64,000 nucleotides of DNA from Piromyces finnis (taxonomy: Eukaryota; Neocallimastigomycota; Neocallimastigomycetes; Neocallimastigales; Neocallimastigaceae). Position numbers and translations under genes: made by a program. Under the pieces are notes generated by a model. That model was not told the DNA's origin, made no database searches, and was given only the letters and a program-made list of their open reading frames with translations. Below, one piece after another: positions 1 through 13,931 of the stretch (position 1 is the stretch's first letter; the number at the start of each line of letters is the position of its first letter). The stretch covers positions 124,001 through 188,000 of the forward strand of contig MCFH01000005.1 in the NCBI GenBank assembly GCA_002104945.1, read 5' to 3'.

Positions 1-3000
1 TTAATTCATTTACTGATTGATTATTTTCACTCTCTAATTTATTTACTTTATTATATTGGTTATGTCTAAATATAATTTCTTGCTCAAGTTTAATTCTATC
101 ATTTTCAAATGTTTCTAATTTCGAATTGCAATGATCAATCATACTCATCTTTATTGAATTTTCTTTATTATACTTCAAAATACAATTATTTATTTCATTA
201 TATAATTTATATAATTTTTCATATGAAATTTCATTATATTTAATTAAATTAATATAGTCATTCTCAATATTCCATTTTTTTTCATAATTTTCTATTAAAT
301 TAACATAAACTTCATTTTCTAAATTTTTATTTATTATAGAGTATATTTCATCTGGAATTTTCTCTAATTTGTCATTTTCTTTTATATTTTCATATTTCAA
401 TTTCTTTAAATTTTCCAAAAAAGTTTTATATTCAGTAACATAATCATGTATTTCTTTACTTTTATTATGCTCATTAATTAAATTAATACTATATTCTTCA
501 TTACTTTTAATATTTCTTAAGTATTCGTTATAATAAAATAGCCATGATTCATAGCTTTCTTTGTTTAATCTTTTTTCTAATATATTGATTTCATTACTAA
601 TATCATTATTACTTTTTAAAGATATTGATAACAATATCTTTTTCAGATTATTATATTGGTGCTTTCTTTTTTCATATTTAGTTTTTAATGAATCTACAAA
701 TATTTTTTCAATAAATAATTTATCCAATTCATCAGAAGATTTAATACTAATCTTTTTTATTTTATATAATGGAAATTTAGTCTTACATGTACATAATCTC
801 TCTATGTTCTGAATTTCATCCAACCAATTATTTAATGAATCATTAATATAATTAATTATTTTATTAATATATAACTCACTAAAACTGTTGTTGTTATCTT
901 CTCCTGATATATTATTAATCAAATTTGAACAATGAATAATATCATTATTTAAATTTTCTTTTCTTTCTTCTAATGTATTAAAATTATTTATCCATTCAGT
1001 ACTATTAAAAACGATATCAACATATTCTTTTAAATTATTTTTCTTATTATATAAATCTTTTAATATCTCTTTATAATTATTAAGTTTATTAAATAATACA
1101 TTAGAGATAGACTGTATTAAATCACTTTCTGATTGTATATCATTTAAGAAATTAATATGTTCATCTATCTCACTACTACACTTTTCCATTTCTTCATTAA
1201 TACAATTTAATTCTTTATAGCATTGTTCATAGCATGATAATAAATCATTCAAAACATGTTTATCATTTATTTTATCAACGATAACTTGGATATTATATAG
1301 AATATCATTTATTCCACTCGTTACATTATTATCAATCTTTGTTAAATTATTTTGGATTTTATTTATTCCTTCAATGTTTATTAAAGAAATTATCTAATAT
1401 GTAATATAATATAATATAATATAATATAATATAATATAATATAATATAATATAATATAATATAATATAATATAATATAATATAATATAATATAATATAAT
1501 ATAATATAATATAATAAGATTAAATGAATTATATAAATATTAAATTAAGTATAAAATTTACCTTTAATTCTCTATTAATTCTTTTCCAAGCATTTTTATC
1601 CTTTTCTATTTCTATACTAATATTTTTAAAATTTTCATTAATTATTTTTTGGTAGTTTTTTATAAATTTATTCTGTGATTGTATCAAATTTTTTATATTA
1701 TGTTCTGATGTTTCTAATAATGTATCATTAATTGTAAAGGTATTCTCGATTTTATTAATAATATTTTCTTTTATTTCTTCTTCTTTTTCTTTTTTTGGAT
1801 TTTTAAATATATTTATATTTAAATAATTTTTTAAATACTCAATTTGATTTTTATTATTTATGTTATTTTTTTGAATATCTCTTAAATTTTTTGATATGAA
1901 TGAATTATTAATAAAATATTTTATAAAATTTTCACTTAGGTTAATAAATTCATAGTATTCAACTAGCTTTCTTGAAATATTTTGAATTAAGTTGTCAACG
2001 CTTTTATAATTCTTACAAATATGTTTATAACTTTTTAAATTTATAAAAATATTTGTTATATATTCTGAATTATAAAATTTCTTAATATTTTCTACTTTAT
2101 TTTTAATTTTTTTAATGTAATTTATTTCTTCTATATTAACATTATATTCTAATTCTTCATTTTGAATATCTATAAGCATTTGATCAAAATTTTTAATCAA
2201 TTCTTTAACATTATTATTGTAATCTGCATACCCATTAACACATTTATTTACTATTATCTCTGTTTCTTCCAATTTGTTTTTAACTTCATTATAATAATTG
2301 TTAAGAAATAAATTTATATCTCTGAATTTTAATAGATATAATTGTTTATTTTCATTTGATTCGCCATTATAACTGAGTCCTCTTTGAATTGATTTAACAT
2401 TATTATTTAATTCTTTTTGAATATTTTTTAAATTTTTTATTTGATTATAAAAATCACAATTTGGTAAATTATCTTGTTCTTCCTGAGTTTCATTTAATTC
2501 ATTTATTATATTCTTTAATTCATCCATTTTATTATTAAATTCATCATTAAATATTCCATTTCTTATTAAATTCATCTTTTCTTTTAATTTATTATTATCT
2601 ATACTCTCTACATCGTTATATATAGTATTATAACAAAATTTTAAAATATGTTCAGAATACTGAATTGAGAATAATAAATTAATTGCAACTCTATATGTTT
2701 TTAACATTTTCAATGTAAAGAAATATCTATTATTGAATGATAAAACTTGTGTTTCTATATTTTCAATGTCATTTAAATTGTCATTTAATTGATTTATCGA
2801 TTTTTGAAATTCGATATTTCCATTATATTTATTTATTTTATTATTAATTAGCATTTTTTTATGATTTAGAATAAAATCAATTTCATCGACTTCATATTTT
2901 TTACTTTTTATTTCTTTTATTGAATACTTTACTATATCCTCTTCACAAATATTGATAAAGTCTTTAACAATATTATAATCATTATTATTTTTTGAATATT

Positions 3001-6000
3001 TAATAGTTGCCAGTTCATTTATTGGTATTTTAATTATATGAAGAAAAAAATTATTTGTAATAGAATTTAAATTTTCTTTGGCTTTATTACACCAATCATT
3101 AATGTCATCACTTAACTTATACATTGAAGCATTAATTAAGTTTGTATCTTCAATAATCTTCTTAATTTTTAATTCTGACTCATGTATCATATCTTGACTT
3201 TTTTCATCCAACACTTCAATTAATCTTAAAATTTCTTTTGATGGTGTATCCTTAATTCCTTCATACTTTTCTTTTATTTTAGCAATATTAATTTGATATT
3301 GTGATAATTTCTCATTATAATTTTTTTCAAATTGAGAGAAACTTAACGAATTTGAAAAAATATTTTCTTTTACATTTTCTAGATTTTTAAATAATTGCTT
3401 ATAATTCAAAATAACATTATATATATCATTTTCTATCTCCCATAAATTATTTAAATACTTTAAACTCCAAATATTATTATTTAAATTGAAGTAATCTAAT
3501 AATTTTTCTTTAATATATAATGGTATTTCATTCATTTGATCATCACAATCTAATATTTCTTTCTTATTCATTATACTTGAAATTATTTTCTTCAAATATT
3601 TATTGTTTTTTCTTTCATGATTATTACAAATTTTATTATATTGAGATTCATATAACGAATGATCATCAATTATTCCTTGAAGAACATCATAATTAATTCT
3701 ATCATTAATTGTAAAAAGTTTCAAATTTATGATATTTTCTTTTGAAATATGATGTTCAAGTATATATATCAATGAATTAATACATATTTGATATTTATCA
3801 TAATATTTATTAATATTATCAAATAATTCACTAATTTGATTTAAACGTTTATCATAATTATTAATAATAATATCAATTTGAATTTTTTCTCTTATAGTAT
3901 CAATAAACTCATCAAATTTTGTTTGTTCCTCAATATTACATTGTAAAGTTTTAATTAATTTTGTTGATTTTTTCTTATAACATTGAATATTTTCTCTCCA
4001 AATTTTGAAATTATTTTTTGAGCATTCTTTTATATCTGAATATGTACATTCATTATTGCCAATTAAGTTTTCTAATGAATTGTAAATTGGTATACAAGTT
4101 CTAAATTCTTCAATTAAATTTTCTTTTGTTTTCTTTAAACTAATTATTTCATTTAATATTTCTTTATAATTATTAATAAAATTAAATATTGAACCAATTT
4201 CTTGATAACTCTTTTCAATTTTTATACATAAATATTCACAATGGCTTGTATTTGATAAATAATTGTTGTCAATATTATTTTTAGTTTCTTTAATATTCTC
4301 TTTAGATATATAATCAATATAATCATCTTTTAAATCTATCCATTCTAATTGCAATTGCTTTATAACATTTTTAAATATATCATTCACCTCAGAAAATTTT
4401 TCATAAATACTTTCAGAAGCATTATATCTTTCTAATATTTCTTTATATTCTTCTACTGTTGTTTCAATTATTATATCTATTTCTTCTTTATGTTTTTCCA
4501 TATTCATACTCAAATTATTAATATTATTACATTTATTATCTTCATCTTTATTATTCATTTGAGAGTAAATGATTAACTTTTTTATTTTACTAAATTTTTC
4601 TAATAAATCAGTTGGATAATGATGAAAGTACATTGAATTTTCATATTTTTTATATATTTCAGATTGGAAAATTTTTTTCAAGATTTGACAATTTTCATCT
4701 ATTGATTTTATTAAGTATAATTTACCATTATGTTGTTCTATGGCACATTTTGGATCTTCTTCAATTCTACTTAAAATATTATATATTTCATTTATTTTCT
4801 TATTTATTCTTACCAACTTTTCTTTACCATTTCTTAATTCGTTTATATGGTCCTTTAATTTAAGTATTTTTTCGTTATAGTTATCTTTATAATCTTTATA
4901 AGAAATATCTTTTTTAGATATTTCTTCAAATGCTTTTTCGACATTGCTACATTTTAATAAATTATTATTTTTACTTAATATATCTTTAATTCGATATTTA
5001 TTTTTACTATATTTTTCAATATTATCATAATTATCATCAGTAATCTTACATATATTACTATATATATCTTCAATCTCATCTGTATATATCTCAAATATAT
5101 ACCCTTGTTCATATTCTTTATCCAACTTTTGTATATTTTTTTCAATATAATCAGATATTAAATTGCATTCATATATTAATCTTAACGCATTTTCTTTTGT
5201 AATTGAATTTTTAATATATATATCAATATCATTTATTTCTTTTTTAACTATTTTCATATATTTTGAAATACCATGATTATTCAAAAATGATTTTTCTGAT
5301 TCATTATTTATCATTTCATTATATATTAATAAACATTCATCAATATCATTCTTACATTGAATTTGATTATCTTTTGACATACTATCATTGAAACATAATA
5401 AGGATTCATCATTTAAAATTAATTTTCTCCTTTCTTTTACACCTTTAAGTATATTTATAATTCTTTTACCACCTTCATAATAATAAGAAGCTTTTTTATA
5501 ATTACCTTCTATTTTATTTAGGTACATTTTCAAATTATTATATTTTTCTGATATATTTTTATATAATAAATTTAAATCCCTATAAATATATTCTTTATTT
5601 TTGAAATTTATTAATTTACTATGCTCTATTGTATTTCTTTTTATTTCAAAATTAAATTGAGAGATTTTATTTTTAATATTGATTATTTTTAACTCGGCAG
5701 AATGAAAAGACGCATAATTATTAAAAGAATTTTCAAGCAAATCATGTAACATATCTAATTTCTTATCAGTTAAATTGATAAAAAATAAAATATTTAGCAT
5801 GTATTCCTTACAATCACAAGCCATTTCAAAATCAGAAATGATTATTTTCCATTCTTGAAGATCTTCTTTTAATTTATTATATTTTTCTATTATTGTTTGC
5901 CTTTTTTCAATACAAAAATCATTTATTAATAATGTACTAAAAAACTTTTCAAATTCTAATTTTTTCTCTGATATTATTTCATAATTTTCATTAAATGATA

Positions 6001-8701
6001 TGTTTTGGTTTTTGAGTATTAAATTATCATTTCTCATAAAATATTTTACTAAACATGATAAAGATACTTCATAATCTTCGCACTTACTGAAATTGTTTTC
6101 AAAATTACAATTATACATTTCATATATTGGATTTAAATCAATTGCTCTTATGGAATATTTGTAATCATTTATTTCATTTAATTTTTTATAACACCAATCT
6201 TGATTATTTTTCAAAAAATTTTCTGTTGTTTCATTTTTAATATTTGCAGAAGACACTTTAATACATTTATTATTAATAATTAAAATGTTCTTTTTAAAAG
6301 TTTCAAATTTTTCTATCATCGTATCTTGTACATCAATAATTGCACTAGTATTTTTATCACTTATACATGCATAAGAAGCTGTTAATATTTCTGACAAACG
6401 TTTAAACTTAATTTCTGTATTGGTAATTTTTAAACAATTATCTTTAAGTTCATTAATTTCATTCTCATTTAATTTTTCCCATTTATTATTGTTTTTATAA
6501 TTATCTACTTTTTCTTTATACTCAACTAAAATATTCCACTTTTCAATAAATATATTAATAAAATTATTAAATTCATTTTCTATTTTCATACACAACTCCA
6601 TTTCTTCGAGATCTTTTGATGTTGGTATATTCAAGTAACACCAATGTTTAATTTCTTTTGGAATAGTTTTTAATTCTGATATTAGCATACAATTATCAGT
6701 GCAACAATTTTTCCATTTTTCATCTAATTCAGATTTAACTTTCTTATTAATCTCATCTAAATTTTTCTTTAGTTCATTATATTTCTCGTTAATTTCTTGG
6801 TGATATATTTGATATTCTTCTTTTTCTTTGTCTATTTTCATTGATTCATCAATTGTTTTTATAAATACTTTATTTTCATTGGTAAACATATAATTAAATT
6901 TATTTTTAATATCATTACTTTTTTTATCAACTTGTGTATTATAAAATTTTAGTTTTTCAAAAATGCTCTCAAATTGTAATTTCCGAACTGTTAATAATTT
7001 TTTTAAAGTATTAATTTCTTCATTTAAAAATATTTTTTTTACTTTAATTTTATAATTTTCTGAAGAAAATTCTAAAAATTTTATATTTTCATTATTAGAA
7101 AATTGAATAAATTGTTCATACATATTACTAGCTTCATTTTTAATATCATTATATTTTCTTTCTATTGTTGAAAATAATTTATCTATTTTTTTATCACATT
7201 TAACTATATTAGTTAAAATAAATGTTGATGTTATTCCGTCGGAATTTAATATCTTAATAAATTCTTCACAACATTTTAGTTGTGTTATATATATACTTAT
7301 ATAATCATTATTCTTAATTTTTTGTTTGATCAAATTGCTAATTTTTAATAAATATGTATTAATATATTCAAGTTTTTTAATATTATTTTCGTACTCTTTC
7401 TTATAATTTTCAATAACATTTTTCCACTCTATAATATTATTATATTCAAGTTTTAGATTTTCTTTATCAAAATTTTGATTTATGTCACGATAATATTCAC
7501 ACCATTGATTTAATAATACAACATCTTGCTGATATTCTTGATAATATAAATTATATTTTAAATACATTTCTTTCTGGAAATTATTAATATTTTTATTAAC
7601 ATTCTTAAGGTGTTCTGTTGAACCAATCGTATCTTCAATATAATTTAATGAATACTTAAATAAGTCTTTTAATTTATTGTTTTTTGATTTTATAAGATCA
7701 ATATGTTCCATGTAACTTTCTTTATATAATTTAAATTCATTAGAAATATCCTTTAAATTGTTTATCTTTTCTTTAATATTGTTTAATATTGTATTCATTA
7801 AATCAATATCTGTACTAAAACGTTTTTTATATATTCCTTCATTGTCTGCCTTAATCAAAATATCAATATATTTACATTTATTAGCAATTAATTTATAATC
7901 TTTTTCTATTTCTTGTAAATTATCTAATTTTACTTCAAAATTTAATTGTTTTTGTAATTTTTCTTCATTTTGAATGGTATATCTAAATGATTCTTTTAAA
8001 TCATTATTCCATTCATTTTCTTTTAAATGCTTTCTAAATAAATTTATACGATCAGGTATATCTTTTTCAATAATATATATTTCATTGATTAAATTTTCAT
8101 TTAATCTTAAATATTTGCTTTCTAATAAATATTTTAATTCCTTTAATTTCTTATTATTTGAGAATTTATTTGTAAAATATTTTAAACTTTTATTTCCATT
8201 ATCTTCAAATATTAATTGCTTTTTTATATCTTCTAACTCATCATTTGAAAATAAAATAGTTTCAATAACTTTAATAATAAATATTTTAAATTCCTCATAA
8301 GAATTAAAACCAATATTTTCATTACATTTCTTTTTTAAATCTTGTATTTTTTCATTTATATCATATATTTTCCTACTCATAAATTTCCAACCATCAATTA
8401 TTTCTTTTAAAAAAATAATATCACTATGATATTCATTATTCTTTAGGTTAATAAATGATAATGTATTTTCATCTTTTTTATATTTTTCATCAATAAAACT
8501 ATTATAAAATTCTTTAATACATTCTTCCATACTATTTATATTTCCTGAATCAAATCCTTGATTTTCATAGTAGATATTTTCTTTTACTTTATTATAATAG
8601 AACTCTATTAAATTGTTTAGTTTTTTGTCTATTATCTCACTTTTTTTTTGAACATCTTTATTGATATTTTTTGAATTATTAATTTTTACTTCTTCAGTCA
8701 T
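1..8701 (-). CDS. Giant coiled-coil, spectrin-repeat-like protein (3' end beyond window)
   Basis: The start is taken as the ATG at 8701-8699; the in-frame TTG six bases upstream is not needed. Exon 1 (8701-1562) encodes 2380 residues. It ends at an AAAG|GTAAAT donor and an intron (1394-1561) filled by a pentanucleotide array follows. The reading frame resumes at 1393 and stays open to base 1, so at least about 2840 residues are visible and the C-terminus lies outside. The sequence is almost entirely helical, rich in Lys, Glu, Asn and Ile. Short motifs with a central Trp recur: LNQWCEYYRDI, EIKHWCYLNI, NNQDWCYKKLNEI, DINDWCNKAKENL and, in exon 2, LNNWLDEIQNIERL. This spacing of Trp in helix A is what spectrin-type triple-helix repeats show. 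No calponin-homology, motor or membrane segment is visible in the N-terminal part. A cytoskeletal scaffold or cross-linker is inferred; the family is not recognised. Confidence 0.6.
1394..1561 (-). other. Intron of the giant coiled-coil gene, filled by a repeat array
   Basis: The donor reads AAAG|GTAAATTTTATAC on the minus strand and the acceptor AG is at 1395-1394. Removing it joins two phase-0 exons without a stop codon. Most of its 168 nt is the (ATAAT)n array. Confidence 0.7.
1402..1516. repeat. (ATAAT)n pentanucleotide microsatellite
   Basis: About 23 near-perfect copies of the 5-bp unit ATAAT lie inside the intron at 1394-1561. Because the unit is 5 bp, length changes here would break a reading frame if the array were exonic. 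Its intronic position explains how it is tolerated. Confidence 0.95.
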
Positions 8702-10097
8702 TTTCAATTATATTGGATATATTAAAAAAAAAAACTCACTAATATTAAATACAATAATTTTCTAATATAACTTCCTAATATGGTTTTTATAATTTTATAT
8801 TATGATTATTTTCACTATAATAAATGCATAATAGCTAATATTTATTTCTTTATGTTAATTTATTAATATTTATAATAAATGTTTTCTTTATGTATAACAA
8901 ATTGCAATTTAAAATATACTAAACTAATGATATAAAATATTAAAGAGAAAATGAAATAAAATGATGATTTATATACAAATACAAATGATAAAGTATAAGG
9001 AATAATAAAAAATAATAAAATAAATTTAACAACTAAAATAAAAAATTATTGAATATATATATATAACTATTGAATGAAAAAAAAAAAATGAAATGAAAAA
9101 AAAAATGCTATTTTATAATCTAATATCTATTAGTATCGAAAATATGTGATTATACCATTATATATATTTTTCAATTAAAAAATATACCATATAATTTATA
9201 TAATATTACCTTTTTCTATTTCTCTATTTTCAATTCTCTTTTTATTTACAATATTAATTTTTATCTTAATTCTTAATTCTTAATTGATATATTAGTTCAA
9301 AACTAATACAGAATTAAAAATTCTTGAAAAGATAAATTAATATACTATTAATTTTAAAATATTAAGTTATAATAGCTCTAAACTTTATAATAAATTATTT
9401 TTATTATATTTGATAAAATATTTATTTACATTTTCTAAATACTGTTTATTTCAAACACATAAACAATTAAAATTAAAACTTTAAAAATTTAATTTAAAAA
9501 CTTAAATAATATTAATTAAAAAATAAATAAAAATAGCTTTAATACTAACCTTTGATAAAATTTCAGTTACTCGTTTTATCTACTCCTTATTTTTTTTTTT
9601 TTTTTTATTTTCTAACTTTTAATAAAATTCAATATTTATTTTATAATAATTGTAAAAAAAAGTAAACATATATATAATTACTTATTGAATATTTTTAAAT
9701 GATAATTATTTAAATTTTCCAATAATTTTTAATAGAAATACCAAAGTAATTTAGTTTTTAAAGTTTTTTTTTAAAAAAAGTCTAAATTGTGAATATTTTA
9801 ATTATATTGAAATAAATTAATATATAACTACTTTAAATATATGTATATATGTATATATGTAAATTTAATTATTTCAGTATTAAAATTAATTGTATTATAT
9901 TCAAAATATACTTAAAAATTATTATAGTATTATAATTATTTCACAAATAGTATTTTAAAAATTCATAAATATTTCTATTTTTCATAAATACATAAATATT
10001 TATGAAATGGAAAAATATTTATTAGATGTATAACCTTGATGTATGATTATAATTACTAATTATAGTTAAATAAATACATTATTGTATAAATTTATAT

Positions 10098-10180
10098 TTA
10101 TAATGTGGCGTATATATTCAATTTATTATATGTTTCAATATATTTTACACTATACATTTTATATATTTTGACATTCACCC
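10098..10180 (+). repeat. Dispersed repeat copy 1 (AATGTGGC motif)
   Basis: An AATGTGGCGTATATATT core is followed by AATTTATTA..ATGTTT and, about 45 bases later, TATTTTGACA. The same ordered blocks occur at 10783-10840 and 51717-51775. About 80 bases upstream lies TTAGATGTATAACCTTGA (from 10020), which has a close match near 52143. Confidence 0.5.
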
Positions 10181-10782
10181 TAACCTAATTATTCTGAGAA
10201 ATACTTGATTTGGTATTGAATATGAATATGAATATAAATATTAAATATATAAGCTATTAAATATAACTATATTTTAAATAATTTTTTAAATTTAATTTAC
10301 ATTTTTAACTATTAATTCAAATATATATTTTTGATTATTGGTATGTTATCTCATTTTATATTTATGTTATTACATATTTTTCATGATTAATAATTTAAAA
10401 TAAATATTTATTGTATAATGAATTGGATATATATTTGGCTCAATGCCATCCAATTATATAATAATTTAGGAGTAAAAACTCGTCTGGTTTATTTTTATCC
10501 TTTTATTAACTAATATTCTATATTTAATTCAAATTTACAGCTATTCTTTTAGATTTTACACTGTAATGATTTAAAAATAGGTACTAAATTAATTTGGCAT
10601 AATGTTTTTTAATAATGTATGTAATATGTATTTATTTTACACTAGTAAATAGTAGTTAAAGTAATTCTTGGATTAGTAATCCACATATTATCAAAAGATA
10701 ACATAAATACAAACATATCTATTCACAAATAATTTCATCATGAATTCTAAAAGGATTCATAAATATAAAAGAATTATTATGT

Positions 10783-10840
10783 TTAAAATGTGGCTTATAT
10801 GTTTAATTTATTACAATATGTTTTAGTAAATTTTGACACT
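10783..10840 (+). repeat. Dispersed repeat copy 2 (AATGTGGC motif)
   Basis: AATGTGGCTTATATGTTTAA is followed by TTTATTACAATATGTTTTAG and TTTTGACAC. It matches copies at 10098 and 51717 in block order and spacing, with small indels. Confidence 0.5.
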
Positions 10841-11058
10841 AATTTATTTATTTATTTATTTATATATTTATACTAAATAAAACATTTAATTACTAAACTA
10901 ATAATTGTAAATAATGTAATAATAATAAAAGAAAAAAAAATTGAATGAACTATAAAAACAAATAAAACAAATAAAACAAATAAAACAAATAATAATAATA
11001 ATAATAATAATAATATGAAATATTAAAAGTAATAATTATTAACATATACTTAAAAAAA

Positions 11059-13802
11059 CTATTTAATTAAGCGTAATTTTTCATATTTATATAATGATAG
11101 TACTTCATTAACTTTATCCACAAATTCCTATTTTTTAATAATTATATTTTTAAGATTCTTCATTAGTATTTTTAAATATATTTTATATATTATTATCAAT
11201 TTACTTACTAAAGCATTCTTGTAATCTTTAATATAATCTTTTCTATCAAATAATTGTGGATTGTTCTTTTTATGATATTTTATAATTATTATATTAATGG
11301 TAAGTTCAGCAGAAATCAATTCTAAAATATATAAATATAAATATTTAGTAATTATAATTATAAATTCAAATATTTATTAATTATTAAAAAATTACCATCT
11401 AATGAAATTTCACAAAGTAATTTATTATAATCGGTATTAATATAAAGTAATCTTTGTTCAGTTTGAAGTAATATTTGACTACTTTCGCTTAGTTCTATTT
11501 AATAGCATTTATGACATTATTATTATTATTTGATTAATTAATTAATATAATTTATATAATATAAATTTAAATAAATTACCAATATGAGTCACATAATCTT
11601 CATTAGCATATTTCCCGTTATATAAATGATTCTTTATATATTGACCTTTTGCTTCTTTTTCATTATAAGCCTATTGTATACAATTATTTATATTTAATTT
11701 AAACTTCGTTTTAACATTTATATATTTTATTCTACCTTTAATATTTTATTATTTGCAATATGTCTTGGATATCTTATTCTAGAAAATTCTAGCTCATCAA
11801 TACTAGTTGTATTCTTTAAACCCTCTGTTACATTGGACGCTAAATCAAATACTCCTGCCACTGGCTTTGTAAATGCTCTATTTTATTTTAAATTATTAAA
11901 ATTTTATTATTTTAACTTAAAAATTTAATTATTATTTTCATTATTCATATAAAATATTTACCCTACTAATCCTTTTCCAACACCTTTAATAAAACCGCCT
12001 AAGCCATCTTTTTGAAGTCCATTGACTGGTTGTTCCTTTTTATTATATATATATTCGATATATTCATTAATCATTTTCAATTATTCATTTATTAATTAAT
12101 TTATTTTTAGCACTTCGTTACTTACAACTACTCCACTAATTGCACTTCCTACACTTTTTCCAAGCTGTGTTACTCCATTAGAAATGCCCCCAAGTGCATG
12201 TTTTGGTTTATTTCTAATTTATTAATAATCAACAATTAATAATTAATTGCTTTTTTTGAAAATTACATTAATATTTTATCTATACCTCACAGACATTTGC
12301 CTTTGATAATAAAACTAAGTTTTTATTTAATTATTAAAATTAATATTTTATAACTTTATATAATATTTTATTCATTTAATTTTACCTTTTGATCCATTGA
12401 AGCCAACGACAAACCTTTTCCTATACTTCCCGATATTTGAGAAACTGATGAACTAAATCCTGAAATGGTTTTCAATACAAACTTCCCTGTACCCTATTTT
12501 TTAAGTAATAATTATTTATAAAATATTTTATAAATCAATATATATTATTATTTTTGTTATTGTTATTACTATAATTATAATTTTATTTACCGTTGCTAAT
12601 CCTATTCCTATATCTTGAGGACGATCACTTATAAATCCTTGAATTGGTTCATAAAAAATATCATATACTCCTGAACTGATACTATTAAATAAACTTACTG
12701 GATTACCAATTAAATCTGCAGAACCAAGAATTTTATGTAATTGACCCATAACTTCTTGAGAATAATGCGTTTTAATTAATTCAAATAAAAGATTAGAATC
12801 TACAGTTGGGTGTTCTAAAATTAAAGCATGTAAATCTAGTGGAGCATTGTGAATGTTTCCAAGAGTCATTGTTAAAACATCAGCAATATATGTGAAAATA
12901 TTATTACTATTTCTACTATATTCAGAGTTTTCTACCTCTGAATCAATATGTTCAATTCTTGCAAATGAAATATTTGCCTTTATAGGTTGTAGTTGAAAAA
13001 CTTCAAAATATAGCTTATTACTTTCAAGAATTGTTTCATTAATATTATAATTTTCTTTTATCAATAAATCATTATCTTCGTTATTATTTTGCAATGAACT
13101 GAAATTCATAAATTCAATTAATGAGTGAAGCAACTCCTCATCAAGCTTCAATGAAAACTCCTGAATTAGAGAATCAAAATATTCAAAATAATTTACACCA
13201 TACTTTAAACTTTTATTTTTTGAGAAAGATATTTGAATAATAGGCTGAGTTTCATTTTTATTTTCAAAGTGAGATATTGTTGTTGGATAAAGAATTACTT
13301 CTTCTAAAGCATTATACAGTTGGTTATCAATTTGTAAATATTTGACTTGTAATTTTACTTTTTGTACTTTTTCATCTTCATTAAAATTAATTGTTATTTG
13401 TTTTAGTGTTATATATAGAAACTCTTTAACATCTTTATTTATAACAGATATACCAATATCAGGAAAATCAATAGAAAAATTGAATTTTTGATTATTTTTA
13501 GCATTTTCAATTCTAGTTGATTTTCTATTTAAAGTATTTAATTCCTGAATCTTGATTATTAAAATTGGACCTTCATAATTTTTTTGAACAATAATATTAT
13601 AAGATCTATTACCAGCATTTACTTCAAGAGGTGTTATTTGCCTAATATCCAACACATTAATTTCAAATTTAGAATTAAATATCTCCATAATTATAATTTT
13701 TGATGGATCACATGGATTATCTAAAGCATAAGATATAGAATAGCTTGGCAATACTTTATATTTTCTCTTAGGATTCTATTATATTATATATTATATATTA
13801 TA

Positions 13803-13846
<44 letters not shown>

Positions 13847-13869
13847 TATTATTATTATTATTATTATTA

Positions 13870-13931
<62 letters not shown>

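Larger units (their letters stand above)
8702..11058. other. Intergenic region with traces of a dispersed repeat
   Basis: About 2.36 kb of A/T-rich DNA lies between the 5' end of the giant coiled-coil gene and the 3' end of VPS13. No open frame resembling a gene was seen on either strand. It contains homopolymer runs, an (ATTT)n tract near 10846-10866, an (ACAAATAAA)-like and (AAT)n tract near 10960-11014, and two copies of a short dispersed motif described separately. The promoter of the coiled-coil gene must lie next to 8702, but no discrete element could be identified. Confidence 0.7.
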
